A stretch of 64,000 nt of DNA from Bin87 sp965204395 (GTDB lineage: Bacteria; Chloroflexota; Dehalococcoidia; Lucifugimonadales; UBA3495). The position numbers and the translations under genes are program-made. The notes beneath the pieces are model-generated. The model saw only the letters and a list, made by a program, of their open reading frames with translations. It made no database searches and was not told where the DNA came from. The DNA lies in contig OZ241987.1 of NCBI GenBank assembly GCA_965204395.1, positions 3,658,001 through 3,722,000 of the forward strand, written 5' to 3'. Positions 26,088 to 34,132 of this stretch are shown here, one piece after another (within the stretch, counting starts at the first letter, position 1; each line of letters opens with the position of its first letter).

Positions 26088-26114
26088 CGATGCCAAAGTA
26101 GGCACGATGCGATT

Positions 26115-26144
26115 AGTGGGGGCGAATCCGATTACGCCCCCACG
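26115..26144 (+). terminator. Rho-independent terminator after the UspA gene
   Basis: A 9-bp perfect stem, GTGGGGGCG with CGCCCCCAC and a 10-base loop containing AATCCG, is followed by GCTGTTTT. It lies 28 bases after the UspA stop. Confidence 0.75.
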
Positions 26145-26346
26145 CTGTTTTCGGGGCACGTAGACGATTGCTAGCGAACCGTTCCCACGACGCCACGCCA
26201 TCGTCAGTCCCTCGTGCCAATTGTGCCCCGCTGCTGCGTGTCTTTTACAGCGAAACCCATTCCTGCTATATTGAACCTGCGTACTTGGCGCGCCCCCGGC
26301 CCAAGCCGGGGTTTTGATTTCCGGGATTATCGATAGTCGAGCATAC

Positions 26347-27093
26347 ATGGCGCGGATCCGTAAATTGATGGCCGCATTCTCGGTGTGTGCTGTGCCGTGC
26401 TTGGGTCTGTTCCTCGTCGCCTGCGCCGCGCCATCGGCCAATCAGCCCGATGCAGAATACTCTGCCACCGTCCCGGCGCTTGTCCCAACCACCGAGGCGG
26501 CAACTCCATCTACCTCCGAATCTGCAACGTCGATTCCTCCGACGGTTGCTTCCGCGTCGCCAACCGATACCGCTGTTCCGCCAACCGATCCGCCGCCTCC
26601 ACCCACTTACACTCCGCGGCCGTTGCCCACCTATACTCCACGTCCCGCTCCGGTCCCGGTCGGCGACGGCGGACGTTCCGAGGGCATCCCGTTTCAGGCC
26701 CAAACCCTGGACGGGTCGGTGATCAACCTTAGCGACACCTATGGCACGCCCACTCTTCTGGCGTTTTGGGCGCCCTGGTGACCATACTGTGCGCGGGAGT
26801 TGCCCGCGGTCGCCTCCCTCTACCGAGAGGAACTATCGGAGGCTGGAGTCCACGTCATCGGCGCGTCCCAATTCAATACCACGGAGGCGGCGACCAGGGA
26901 ATTCGTGGAGAAACATGAACTCACTTTTCCCAATTTCTACGATCCCGATTCTGCGGTGGCGTCGGCCTACGGAATCAGGGGCGTCCCTTCTTACGTTTTC
27001 CTGGACAAAGCGGGCCGCGTGGCGCGCACCAGTTCCGGCGCTCGCGGCGTCGATCTGATCCAGGATATCCTGAACGATTTGAGGGCGGAGTGA
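26347..27093 (+). CDS. TlpA/AhpC-type thioredoxin-fold lipoprotein with in-frame TGA at the first active-site Cys (candidate selenoprotein)
   Basis: Reading through a single TGA (26779-26781) gives 248 residues. ATG 26347 starts a signal peptide ending in LFLVAC, a good lipobox. A Pro/Thr-rich linker follows to about 115, then a TlpA-like thioredoxin domain: IPFQAQTLDGSVINLSD, LLAFWAPW, the TGA, PYCARELPAV, FYDPDSAVASAYGIRGVPSYVFLDKAGRV with the cis-Pro loop. The TGA replaces the first Cys of the expected W-C-P-Y-C motif, at residue 145; Cys148 is intact. Both halves are the same frame and the downstream half is fully conserved. A stem-loop at 26792-26808 has SECIS-like spacing. A nonsense mutation or sequencing error are the alternatives. 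Confidence 0.75.
26792..26808 (+). promoter_or_regulatory. Candidate bacterial SECIS stem-loop
   Basis: CGCGGG and CCCGCG pair perfectly (6 GC pairs) around the loop AGTTG, starting 10 bases after the TGA. The apical loop begins 16 bases after the TGA and has G as its second base. Both properties fit the published bacterial SECIS description (conserved G in the first two loop bases, loop about 16-37 nt after UGA). A 6-bp GC stem can arise by chance in GC-rich coding DNA. Confidence 0.5.
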
Positions 27094-27104
27094 ACTGGGC
27101 GTTA

Positions 27105-27113
27105 TGCTATAAT
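27105..27113 (+). promoter_or_regulatory. Extended -10 promoter of the rpsF operon
   Basis: TGCTATAAT combines the TGn extension with a perfect TATAAT, 36 bases before the rpsF start. It lies directly after the TlpA-like gene (stop 27093). No good -35 is seen at 17 bases, as is usual for extended -10 promoters. Confidence 0.6.
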
Positions 27114-27148
27114 CCTTCATTGTTCTTACCATTTCAGGAGATTCCAAC

Positions 27149-27823
27149 TTGCGCCACTACGAACTCGTTACCATCCTCAGCCCAATGCTGAACCAGGACG
27201 ACGCCTCCGCCACTTGGGATGAGATCAAGTCCTTCATCACGAATCGCGAAGGCGAGATCACCGCTGAACAGACTTGGGGAACCCGCCGCCTTGCGTATCC
27301 CATCCGCAAGGGCAACTACAACTTCCTGGAAGGTTCCTACTACCTCAGCTCCTTTACGGTCGACAACGCCTTCAATCGGGAGTTGGAAAACTACCTGCGT
27401 CTGCATGACAACGTGCTGCGTGCGCTCGTCGTACGGTGCGACGGTCCCCTGGAAGACAAGCCGGCCCCCGGCCCGCTGACTGCTCCGTCGCGGTACATCC
27501 CGCCCGGACGTGGACGGCGCAACGACGGCGGTGGCCCGATTCCCGAAGCCCCTGCACCCGCGGCGGAGCGCGGTCCTGCTCAGTCAACGCCGCCAAGTCC
27601 ACAGGACGCCCCACCTACAGCCGCTCCCACTCCTAGTGCCGAGGATGCTCCGGCCGCCGCCTCTCCCGCTCCAAGCGCGCCGGCCGATGCGAGCCCCACC
27701 GAACCTGCCCCCGCCGAACCTCCTGCAACCGAGGTCCCCGCCGAAACGCCGGCGCCTGCTCCCCAGCCGGAGGCTGCCGCTGACGCTTCCGCTGGCGAAA
27801 CCACTACCGGGAACGAATCGTAA
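27149..27823 (+). CDS. rpsF: Ribosomal protein bS6 with long Pro/Ala-rich C-terminal extension
   Basis: Residues 1-98 are a normal bS6: MRHYELVTILSPML, WGTRRLAYPIRKGNYNFL and NYLRLHDNVLRALVVR. Residues about 105-224 form a low-complexity tail of Pro, Ala, Glu, Ser and Thr, more than doubling the usual length of about 95-130. bS6 sits on the platform of the 30S subunit next to bS18. The TTG start (27149) is set by CAGGAG eight bases upstream and by alignment with the family start. It leads the classic rpsF-ssb-rpsR cluster. The tail's function is unknown; it is probably disordered. Confidence 0.95.
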   Translation: MRHYELVTILSPMLNQDDASATWDEIKSFITNREGEITAEQTWGTRRLAYPIRKGNYNFLEGSYYLSSFTVDNAFNRELENYLRLHDNVLRALVVRCDGPLEDKPAPGPLTAPSRYIPPGRGRRNDGGGPIPEAPAPAAERGPAQSTPPSPQDAPPTAAPTPSAEDAPAAASPAPSAPADASPTEPAPAEPPATEVPAETPAPAPQPEAAADASAGETTTGNES

Positions 27824-27830
27824 AGCGTTC

Positions 27831-28331
27831 ATGAACAAGATCATCATTATCGGCAACCTGGGGCGGGATCCGGAGATGCGGTACTCCCCGTCCGGACAAC
27901 CGATGACCAGTTTCAGCATCGCCAGCAATCGCCGCTACACTACGGCCGCGGGTGAGCAGCGAGAAGAGACGGAGTGGTTTAACTGCACCGCGTTCGGACG
28001 CCTCGCTGATGTATGCAATCAGTACCTCACCAGGGGTCAACAAATATACGTGGAAGGCAGGCTCAGATCACGACAATACGACCGTCGAGACGGCACTCCA
28101 GGATTCTCCCTGGACGTAAGCGTTACTGAAATGCAGATGCTCGGGCGACGCGGCGATCAAAATGAAGAAGGCGGATATGGCGGCTACGGCGGTGGTTACG
28201 GCGACCAGCGCGGAGGCTACGGAGCCTCCCAGGGCACCGGCTATGGCGCGCCGCGCGGGGACAGCTATGGCTCTTACGGCGGCGGCGACCCCAGCGATAC
28301 ATCCACCGATGTCGACGACCTGCCGTTCTGA
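27831..28331 (+). CDS. ssb: Single-stranded DNA-binding protein
   Basis: The 166-residue protein has an OB-fold at 1-105 beginning MNKIIIIGNLGRDPEMRY, with WFNCTAFGRLADVCNQYL and IYVEGRLRSRQY. A Gly/Tyr-rich linker (GGYGGYGGGYG repeats) and the conserved acidic tip DVDDLPF follow; the tip docks replication and repair partners. It binds ssDNA as a homotetramer. It lies 7 bases after rpsF and 40 bases before rpsR, the usual operon order. An upstream in-frame extension from 27510 overlaps rpsF and is spurious. Confidence 0.96.
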   Translation: MNKIIIIGNLGRDPEMRYSPSGQPMTSFSIASNRRYTTAAGEQREETEWFNCTAFGRLADVCNQYLTRGQQIYVEGRLRSRQYDRRDGTPGFSLDVSVTEMQMLGRRGDQNEEGGYGGYGGGYGDQRGGYGASQGTGYGAPRGDSYGSYGGGDPSDTSTDVDDLPF

Positions 28332-28371
28332 CCTCGACTACAGCTTTCGCAATAACTGGAGGATCTCCTAA

Positions 28372-28818
28372 ATGACTACGCCCGCTCCCTCCACGCCTCC
28401 CCCCTCCGGCGCTCCTCAATCTGCGCCCGGCGGCTCGACCGAACAGCGTCCTGCCGGCAATTTTGGCAACCGGCCTGGTGGCCCTCCGGGCGGACCCGGC
28501 GGGCGGCCCGGAGGGCCCGGCGGGCGGCCACCGGGACGAGGCGGTCCTCGTGGTGGTGGCCGTGGCGGTCGGCGCTATGGCCCGCGCCGACGGGTGTGCG
28601 CGTTCACCGTCGAGGGTGTCGTGCCCGATTATAAGGATGTTGACCGGTTGCGCCGCTACATCTCCGAGCAGGGCAAGATCGAACCCACCCGCAAAACAGG
28701 TACCTCGGCCAAGAACCAGCGGCTGTTGTCCCAGGCCATCAAGCGCGCCCGTTATCTGGCGTTGTTGCCCTACGCGCCGGAACACAGCATCAACATCGGT
28801 ATGCGTTCCGGTCGCTGA
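28372..28818 (+). CDS. rpsR: Ribosomal protein bS18 with Gly/Pro/Arg-rich N-terminal extension
   Basis: The C-terminal 75 residues are bS18: RRRVCAFTVEGVVPDYKDVDRLRRYISEQGKIEPTRKTGTSAKNQRLLSQAIKRARYLALLPY. The N-terminal 70 residues are low complexity, GGRPGGPGGRPPGRGG-like and strongly basic, roughly doubling the family length. bS18 binds bS6 on the 30S platform. A strong GGAGG lies 8-10 bases before ATG 28372. The disordered additions on both bS6 and bS18 partners could touch each other or rRNA; that is inference. Confidence 0.95.
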   Translation: MTTPAPSTPPPSGAPQSAPGGSTEQRPAGNFGNRPGGPPGGPGGRPGGPGGRPPGRGGPRGGGRGGRRYGPRRRVCAFTVEGVVPDYKDVDRLRRYISEQGKIEPTRKTGTSAKNQRLLSQAIKRARYLALLPYAPEHSINIGMRSGR

Positions 28819-28859
28819 CAGTCCGCGAACCGGAACCTTACTGCCGCTGGCGATGACAC

Positions 28860-30074
28860 ATGTTGAACCTGCCGCTGCCATGGAGACGCAGTACCGATGC
28901 CGTCGCAGAGGATGTCCCCGACGCATCGAATCGGAGGCCACGACGTCGGCGTGGCGGACGCAACCGCCGAGTTGGCGTTGCCGATGAGAACGCCGCTTTA
29001 GCCGCCCGGATACGCCGTAGCGCAGAACGTAGGCGGCAGCGCATCGCGATCATCTTGGGCGCTGTCCTCATCCTGGTGATTGTCGGCGTGGTGATGGCCG
29101 GCGTTTACCAAGCGTTTATTCTGCCGCCGAGAGTCATGGCCGGAGAGGTTCGTGGCGTGCGCTTCACCATGGGCGACCTGGTGGAACGCATCCGTGTGCT
29201 ACAAGGGATTGATCGTTACCAGGGCGGCCAGGTTGACCTGAGCACCATACCATTCCAACTTCTCACCGATCTCCTGCACGCAGAGATTTTGCGTCAAGCC
29301 GCTCCCGGACTCGCCATCAACATCACCGACGAGGAAATTGAGGAGGCCATCCGAAGCCGGTTCCGCCCCGAGCCTCAGCCAGGGCAGGAAGTCGACGACG
29401 CCCAGCTTGACGCGGAGTACCAGAACACCTACACCGGTTTCCTGACCCAAGTTAACCTGACGGACGACGCCTACCGTCGCATCGTGGAAGAGCAGTTGCA
29501 GCAACGTGAACTCTTTGCGCGTATGCTCGGATCTCTCCCCGAGGAGGCGTCGCAGGTCGAGTTGCAGGCGATCGGCTTGAGCATCAATTCCGACGCTGCT
29601 CCCGAAGCAGTCAAAGAAAGGCTGGAGTTGGGCGAGGATTTCGCAACGGTGTCCCGCGAACTGTCCGGAAACGAGGGGTACATCGGGTGGGTGCCCGAAG
29701 GCGCATTCCCCGAATTCGATCGCTACCTTTTTGGCGAAACGGTCGTTGATGAGAGCGGCGAATCCGTGCGTAAACCCGCGCTGCTCGAGGCGGGGGAGGT
29801 TTCCGATCCCATTTATGAAGAACAGAGCATATTCTTGATCCAGCCCGTGGGCGACGTCGAAACGCGCGCCATCGAGCCCGCCATGCAATTCCAGATGGCC
29901 GGATCTCTCGTGGAGCAATGGAAAGACGACCAACTCCTCCAGGGAACCACCGAAGGTTGGGTCAAGATCAATTTCGATAGCAACCGCTACGCTTGGGTAA
30001 CTGAACAGGTGCGGCTCACCCGGCCTCGGGTCACGCAAGAGCCGCCTCAGAATCCCCTCGGGCTGCCCAGGTAG
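28860..30074 (+). CDS. Membrane-anchored SurA/parvulin-like peptidyl-prolyl isomerase-type foldase
   Basis: The 404-residue protein starts with a basic cytoplasmic stretch (RRPRRRRGGRNRRVG), a transmembrane helix (about 62-85) and a long extracytoplasmic region. That region has a SurA_N-like helical domain (IPFQLLTDLLHAEILRQAA, ITDEEIEEAIRSRF) and a PpiC-like core with VKERLELGEDFATVSRELS, GYIGWVPEGAFPEF and LEAGEVSDPIYEEQSIFLIQ. The pattern matches PrsA/SurA-type folding catalysts of the cell envelope. ATG 28860 lies 41 bases after rpsR; a weak ribosome-binding site and the distance leave operon membership open. Confidence 0.82.
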   Translation: MLNLPLPWRRSTDAVAEDVPDASNRRPRRRRGGRNRRVGVADENAALAARIRRSAERRRQRIAIILGAVLILVIVGVVMAGVYQAFILPPRVMAGEVRGVRFTMGDLVERIRVLQGIDRYQGGQVDLSTIPFQLLTDLLHAEILRQAAPGLAINITDEEIEEAIRSRFRPEPQPGQEVDDAQLDAEYQNTYTGFLTQVNLTDDAYRRIVEEQLQQRELFARMLGSLPEEASQVELQAIGLSINSDAAPEAVKERLELGEDFATVSRELSGNEGYIGWVPEGAFPEFDRYLFGETVVDESGESVRKPALLEAGEVSDPIYEEQSIFLIQPVGDVETRAIEPAMQFQMAGSLVEQWKDDQLLQGTTEGWVKINFDSNRYAWVTEQVRLTRPRVTQEPPQNPLGLPR

Positions 30075-30083
30075 ACCTGCGAG

Positions 30084-31397
30084 ATGGTGACCGGCGACCA
30101 GACAATCAACATCGGCCTGATGGGCTTGGGCACCGTGGGCGGTGGTGTAGCCGCCGCGTTGATCAGCAACGCCGATGACATCAAGCGAAAAACCGGTCGT
30201 TCCGTACGGCTCCGCAAGGCATTGGTCCGTGATATCAACCTACCTAGGACCCCCGAGCCACCGCAAGGTTTGTTGACGGCGAACCCAGAGGAAATCCTGG
30301 CCGACCCTGACATAGACATCGTGGTGGAGGTGATGGGTGGAGACTCGCCGGCTGGCGAATATCTGCAACGGGCCCTTGAATCGGGGAAGCACGTTGTCAC
30401 CGCCAACAAGGAGGTGATGTCCCGGCGCGGCCCCGCTTTGCAGAAGTTGGCTCAGGAACGACGCGTGAATCTGCTGTTCGAGGCATCTGCCGGCGGTGGC
30501 ATACCCATCGTCGGCTGCTTGATGTCCCAACTCCTGGCGAACGATATTGGTTCCGTTCGATCCATTATTAATGGCACCACCAACTATATCCTCACGCGAA
30601 TGGCTCGGCATCAAACGCCTTTCGCTGACGCTCTTGCTGAAGCCCAGGCGCACGGCTACGCAGAAGCCGACCCCACCAACGACATTGAGGGTATCGACGC
30701 CGCCTACAAGCTTTCCGTCCTGGGCAGCCTCGCTTTCCACCGACCGATCCCTCACCAATCAATCTACACCGAGGGCATCAGCCGTCTCGCTCCCGAGGAT
30801 TTCCGGTACGCCGCCGAGTTGGGTTACGCCATTAAATCTCTGGCTATCGCCGTGGCAGAACCCGACGGGACAGTGCGAGCTAGGGTGCACCCGGCATTGG
30901 TCCCCGACGATCACCTGTTGGCGAAAGTAGACGGCGTGTATAATGCCGTTGAAGTGACGGGCGACCTGTGCGGGCAGATCATTCTGCATGGACAGGGAGC
31001 CGGCCGCGACGCCACCACCAGCGCGGTAATGGGCGATCTGCTCAACGTTGTCCGCGGGATGGGCAACTCGGATGGCCCTCCGCCGCTACCCGAGTCTGAT
31101 TATCGGGATGGCAGTGTGCAGGCGCAACCCATAGATGATCTATCCAGCGCTTATTACATGCGTCTCACCTGCGCCGATCAGGCCGGAGTGTTGGCGCAAA
31201 TCGCGCGGATCCTCGGGGACGGTAATATCTCAATCGCGACGGTAATCCAAAAGGACACGGACCCGGGTAGTGGTACCGCCCAGTTGGTTATCACCACCTA
31301 CCCATCACGGGAAGCCGACGTGCAGACGGCTCTCGCCGCGGTCGCCGAACTGGACGTTGTGGTGAGCGTCAACAACCTGATTCGAATCGAGGAGTGA
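30084..31397 (+). CDS. hom: Homoserine dehydrogenase with C-terminal ACT domain
   Basis: The 437-residue protein has the NAD(P) motif GLMGLGTVGGGVA near 12-24, ADPDIDIVVEVMGG, HVVTANKEVMSRRG near 107-120 (catalytic Lys), SAGGGIPIVG, IINGTTNYIL near 160, and ADPTNDIEGIDAAYKL near 192. A C-terminal ACT domain (YYMRLTCADQAGVLAQIARILGDGNISI) should give threonine feedback control. It reduces aspartate semialdehyde to homoserine. It starts 10 bases after the foldase gene and overlaps or abuts thrC, forming a threonine-synthesis pair. Confidence 0.96.
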   Translation: MVTGDQTINIGLMGLGTVGGGVAAALISNADDIKRKTGRSVRLRKALVRDINLPRTPEPPQGLLTANPEEILADPDIDIVVEVMGGDSPAGEYLQRALESGKHVVTANKEVMSRRGPALQKLAQERRVNLLFEASAGGGIPIVGCLMSQLLANDIGSVRSIINGTTNYILTRMARHQTPFADALAEAQAHGYAEADPTNDIEGIDAAYKLSVLGSLAFHRPIPHQSIYTEGISRLAPEDFRYAAELGYAIKSLAIAVAEPDGTVRARVHPALVPDDHLLAKVDGVYNAVEVTGDLCGQIILHGQGAGRDATTSAVMGDLLNVVRGMGNSDGPPPLPESDYRDGSVQAQPIDDLSSAYYMRLTCADQAGVLAQIARILGDGNISIATVIQKDTDPGSGTAQLVITTYPSREADVQTALAAVAELDVVVSVNNLIRIEE

Positions 31398-31435
31398 AGA
31401 CAGTCCGCTGCTATCGAGGAAGCGGTCTTAACATA

Positions 31436-32503
31436 ATGAGCGTCGGCGTATTACAACAGTACCGTGATCTGCTGCCGGTGAACGAAGAGACCCCCATCTT
31501 TTCCATGGGGGAAGGCGACACGCCTCTGGTTCGTTCCAGGAACCTCGGTCGCGAGTTGGGCTGCGACCTGTTTTTCAAGCTGGAAGGATGCAATCCTACC
31601 GGGTCCTTCAAGGATCGCGGTATGGTTGTGGCGATCGCCAAGGCCATGGAGGAAAATTGCCTGGGCGTGATGTGTGCCTCCACCGGCAACACCAGTGCGT
31701 CGGCCGCCGCTTATTCAGCGTATTGCGACCTCACGTGCTGGGTGCTTATCCCCAAAGGCGAGGTCGCCCTTGGCAAGCTCGCCCAAGCGATGGCCTACGG
31801 CGCCCGTGTCCTTCTGGTTGACGGGAATTTCGACGCCGCCCTCGCCTTGGTGCGCCAATTTACCAAGTCGAACCCCATCACCCTTGTCAACTCCGTGAAT
31901 CAGCATCGTATCGAGGGCCAGAAAACGGCGTCGTTCGAAATCTCCGACGTATTGGGCGATGCGCCGGATTACTTGTTTATCCCCGTGGGCAACGCCGGCA
32001 ATATCACCGCTTACTGGCGCGGTTTCGTCGAATATCACCAGCTGGGACGGAACGAATCATTGCCCAAAATGATGGGGTTCCAGGCGGAGGGCGCAGCGCC
32101 TATCGTTCGGGGTGAACCCGTACTCCATCCCCAGACCATTGCCTCCGCCATCCGTATCGGGAACCCGGCCAGTTGGAAGTTCGCGGAGCGCGCCCGCGAT
32201 CAGTCCGGCGGCGTCATCGATGCCGTCAGCGACGACGAAATCCTGGACGCGTATCGGCTGCTGGCGTCCCGCGAGGGTATTTTCGGAGAACCTGCGTCGG
32301 CAGCCTCCGTCGCGGGCCTGTACAAAATGAGCCGTAACGGCCTGCCTTTGGAGGGCAAGCGTGTCGTGTGCGTGATCACCGGCACCGGTCTGAAGGACCC
32401 CGACCTTGCCGTCAGCAGCGCCCAGGCCCACACGGTTGAAGTCCAGCCCAACCTGGAAGCCATCGAATCCGCCATCATGGAATCCCTGCCCGCCGCGTCG
32501 TGA
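31436..32503 (+). CDS. thrC: Threonine synthase
   Basis: The 355-residue PLP enzyme has GEGDTPLVRSRNLG near 27, the PLP-Lys motif GCNPTGSFKDRGM near 52, STGNTSASAAAYSA near 80, PVGNAGNITAYWRG and FGEPASAASVAGL. It converts O-phosphohomoserine to threonine. Start ATG 31436 is chosen because threonine synthases begin just before the xxxYRDLLPV motif and GAGGAA lies upstream; the frame could open at GTG 31394, overlapping the hom stop. No homoserine kinase gene is adjacent, so phosphorylation must be encoded elsewhere. Confidence 0.94.
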   Translation: MSVGVLQQYRDLLPVNEETPIFSMGEGDTPLVRSRNLGRELGCDLFFKLEGCNPTGSFKDRGMVVAIAKAMEENCLGVMCASTGNTSASAAAYSAYCDLTCWVLIPKGEVALGKLAQAMAYGARVLLVDGNFDAALALVRQFTKSNPITLVNSVNQHRIEGQKTASFEISDVLGDAPDYLFIPVGNAGNITAYWRGFVEYHQLGRNESLPKMMGFQAEGAAPIVRGEPVLHPQTIASAIRIGNPASWKFAERARDQSGGVIDAVSDDEILDAYRLLASREGIFGEPASAASVAGLYKMSRNGLPLEGKRVVCVITGTGLKDPDLAVSSAQAHTVEVQPNLEAIESAIMESLPAAS

Positions 32504-32531
32504 ATCGACCATCCATTGTCTCTAATCGCCA

Positions 32532-33110
32532 ATGATCGACACCACCCCCAAGATGAACCTCGCGGCTATTGAGGTAGCCATCGGGACCGTGCTGAAATAC
32601 GTGGATGAAGACAGCGGGCGCGAAGGTCTTTGGCGCACGCCCGAACGCGTCGCTGAAATGTACGGTGAGCTGTTCTCGGGCGTCGGCAAGGATCCGGCCG
32701 AGGAAATCGACGCGATATTTTCGGACGGTGTCGCCCAGGATCCGGTCATGATCCGGGGTTTGCGGTTCTATTCCATGTGCGAGCATCACATGTTGCCGTT
32801 TTTTGGGCAGGCCAGCTTGGTGTATATCCCTGACCGCCACATCGCTGGGATCAGCAAGATCGCTCGGGCGCTTGACACCGCGTCGCGTCGTCTTCAGGTC
32901 CAGGAGCGTCTTACCGGCCAATTGGCCGATGCCGTGGCGTGCCGCGTGCGCCCACTGGCCGTGGCGTGCCGCATCGAAGCTGAGCACCTGTGCATGTCAA
33001 TGCGAGGTGTGCAAAAACCGGGCCACCTCATGGTCACCACCGCTGTGCGCATGTGCGGCGACGCCGCCGGTTACTCCAATCGCGATCTGCTCACGATGTT
33101 GGAGTCGTGA
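32532..33110 (+). CDS. folE: GTP cyclohydrolase I
   Basis: The 192-residue enzyme keeps the zinc-site Cys and His in YSMCEHHMLPFFG, the second zinc Cys in AEHLCMSMRG, and the conserved SKIARALDTASRRLQVQERLTGQLADAV helix. It opens GTP to 7,8-dihydroneopterin triphosphate, the first step of folate and tetrahydrobiopterin synthesis. It forms a decamer. ATG 32532 follows thrC by 28 bases; the Shine-Dalgarno is weak, and the order hom-thrC-folE is probably transcriptional only. Confidence 0.95.
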   Translation: MIDTTPKMNLAAIEVAIGTVLKYVDEDSGREGLWRTPERVAEMYGELFSGVGKDPAEEIDAIFSDGVAQDPVMIRGLRFYSMCEHHMLPFFGQASLVYIPDRHIAGISKIARALDTASRRLQVQERLTGQLADAVACRVRPLAVACRIEAEHLCMSMRGVQKPGHLMVTTAVRMCGDAAGYSNRDLLTMLES

Positions 33111-33121
33111 GGATATCCCGT

Positions 33122-34132
33122 ATGCCATCGCTGGATTCACCGACGCCGCTCACGTCTTTCGACCAAATCCGTTCTCAATGGCAAGCGCTTTTGGAACGGT
33201 CCGCCGTGAACAATCTCTACGTGACGCCGGTGTGGCAGGAGCTTTGGTGGGGAGATTTCCAGGACGGCCGGTCCTTGGCCGGTTTTTACCTCACCGACGC
33301 CGACGGTGAAGTTTCTGCGATTGCGTCCCTTTCGCGGGCCGAAAGCCAGTTTTCCCTGGTCGGCAATAGCGATACCTTCGACTATAACGACTTTATTGTC
33401 GCCGCCGGGGAGGAAGCGGTTTTTTACCCGACGTTGCTGGACACCATTTCCGCCAACGGCGCTCAGCGGCTTGACCTGTTTTCCATCAGCGAAGACTCTC
33501 CGACCCTCGAGTTGCTCCCCGCCCTGGCGCGCGACCGGGGTTTTTCAGTCGAGGTCGCTGAGGAGGACGTAGCCCCTCGCGCCCAACTCGACGGGACCTG
33601 GGACGATTACCTGATGCGGTTGAGCAAGAAGGATCGCCACGAACTCCGCCGCAAGCTCCGGCGGCTGGATTCCCAGGGCAATTGGCGCTGGTATTGCGTA
33701 ACGGATCCGGATGATGCAGCGGGCCGCATGGACACTTTCGTCGATCTGATGCGTCGCAGCGATCCGGCCAAAGCCGAGTTCCTCACCGCTGAACGCGAGT
33801 CTTTTTTCCGGCGCATGGTCAAAGCCACTGCATCGGAAGGGATCCTCCGGCTGTTCTTCATGGAAATGGATGATCTTCCGGTGGCGGCCTCCCTGTGTTT
33901 CGATTACAACGACGTGCGCATGCTGTACAACAGCGGTCACGACCCCGAATACCGCTACTACAGCGTGGGACTCCTGCTTCACTCTCTGTGCTTGCGTGAT
34001 GCCTTGGAACGCGGTTACCGGTATTTCGACTTCCTCAGAGGAAACGAACCGTACAAATATCGCCTCGGTGGTCAGGACCATCACCTGTATCGCATCAACC
34101 TGGAGCGGCCCAGCGCGGGTGTGGGAGCGTGA
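33122..34132 (+). CDS. FemAB/CelD-type GNAT acyltransferase
   Basis: The 336-residue protein matches the CelD/BcsL acyltransferase group. It has NNLYVTPVWQELWWGDF near the N-terminus, WDDYLMRLSKKDRHELRRKLRRL mid-protein, and a C-terminal GNAT half with VAASLCFDYNDVRMLYNSGHDPEYRYYSVGLLLHSLCLRDALERGYRYFDFLRGNEPYKYRLG. Members acylate exopolysaccharide or peptidoglycan precursors. Its stop overlaps the GTG of the next glycosyltransferase gene, which supports a cell-surface role. ATG 33122 is preceded by GAGGATAT; the frame open to 32990 overlaps folE. Confidence 0.85.
   Translation: MPSLDSPTPLTSFDQIRSQWQALLERSAVNNLYVTPVWQELWWGDFQDGRSLAGFYLTDADGEVSAIASLSRAESQFSLVGNSDTFDYNDFIVAAGEEAVFYPTLLDTISANGAQRLDLFSISEDSPTLELLPALARDRGFSVEVAEEDVAPRAQLDGTWDDYLMRLSKKDRHELRRKLRRLDSQGNWRWYCVTDPDDAAGRMDTFVDLMRRSDPAKAEFLTAERESFFRRMVKATASEGILRLFFMEMDDLPVAASLCFDYNDVRMLYNSGHDPEYRYYSVGLLLHSLCLRDALERGYRYFDFLRGNEPYKYRLGGQDHHLYRINLERPSAGVGA

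Noticed and set aside
26314..26781. Annotating the TlpA-like gene as two separate ORFs (26314-26781 and 26800-27093)
   Set aside because: Both are the same frame of one thioredoxin domain. The second lacks a plausible start and the break is at a single catalytic codon.
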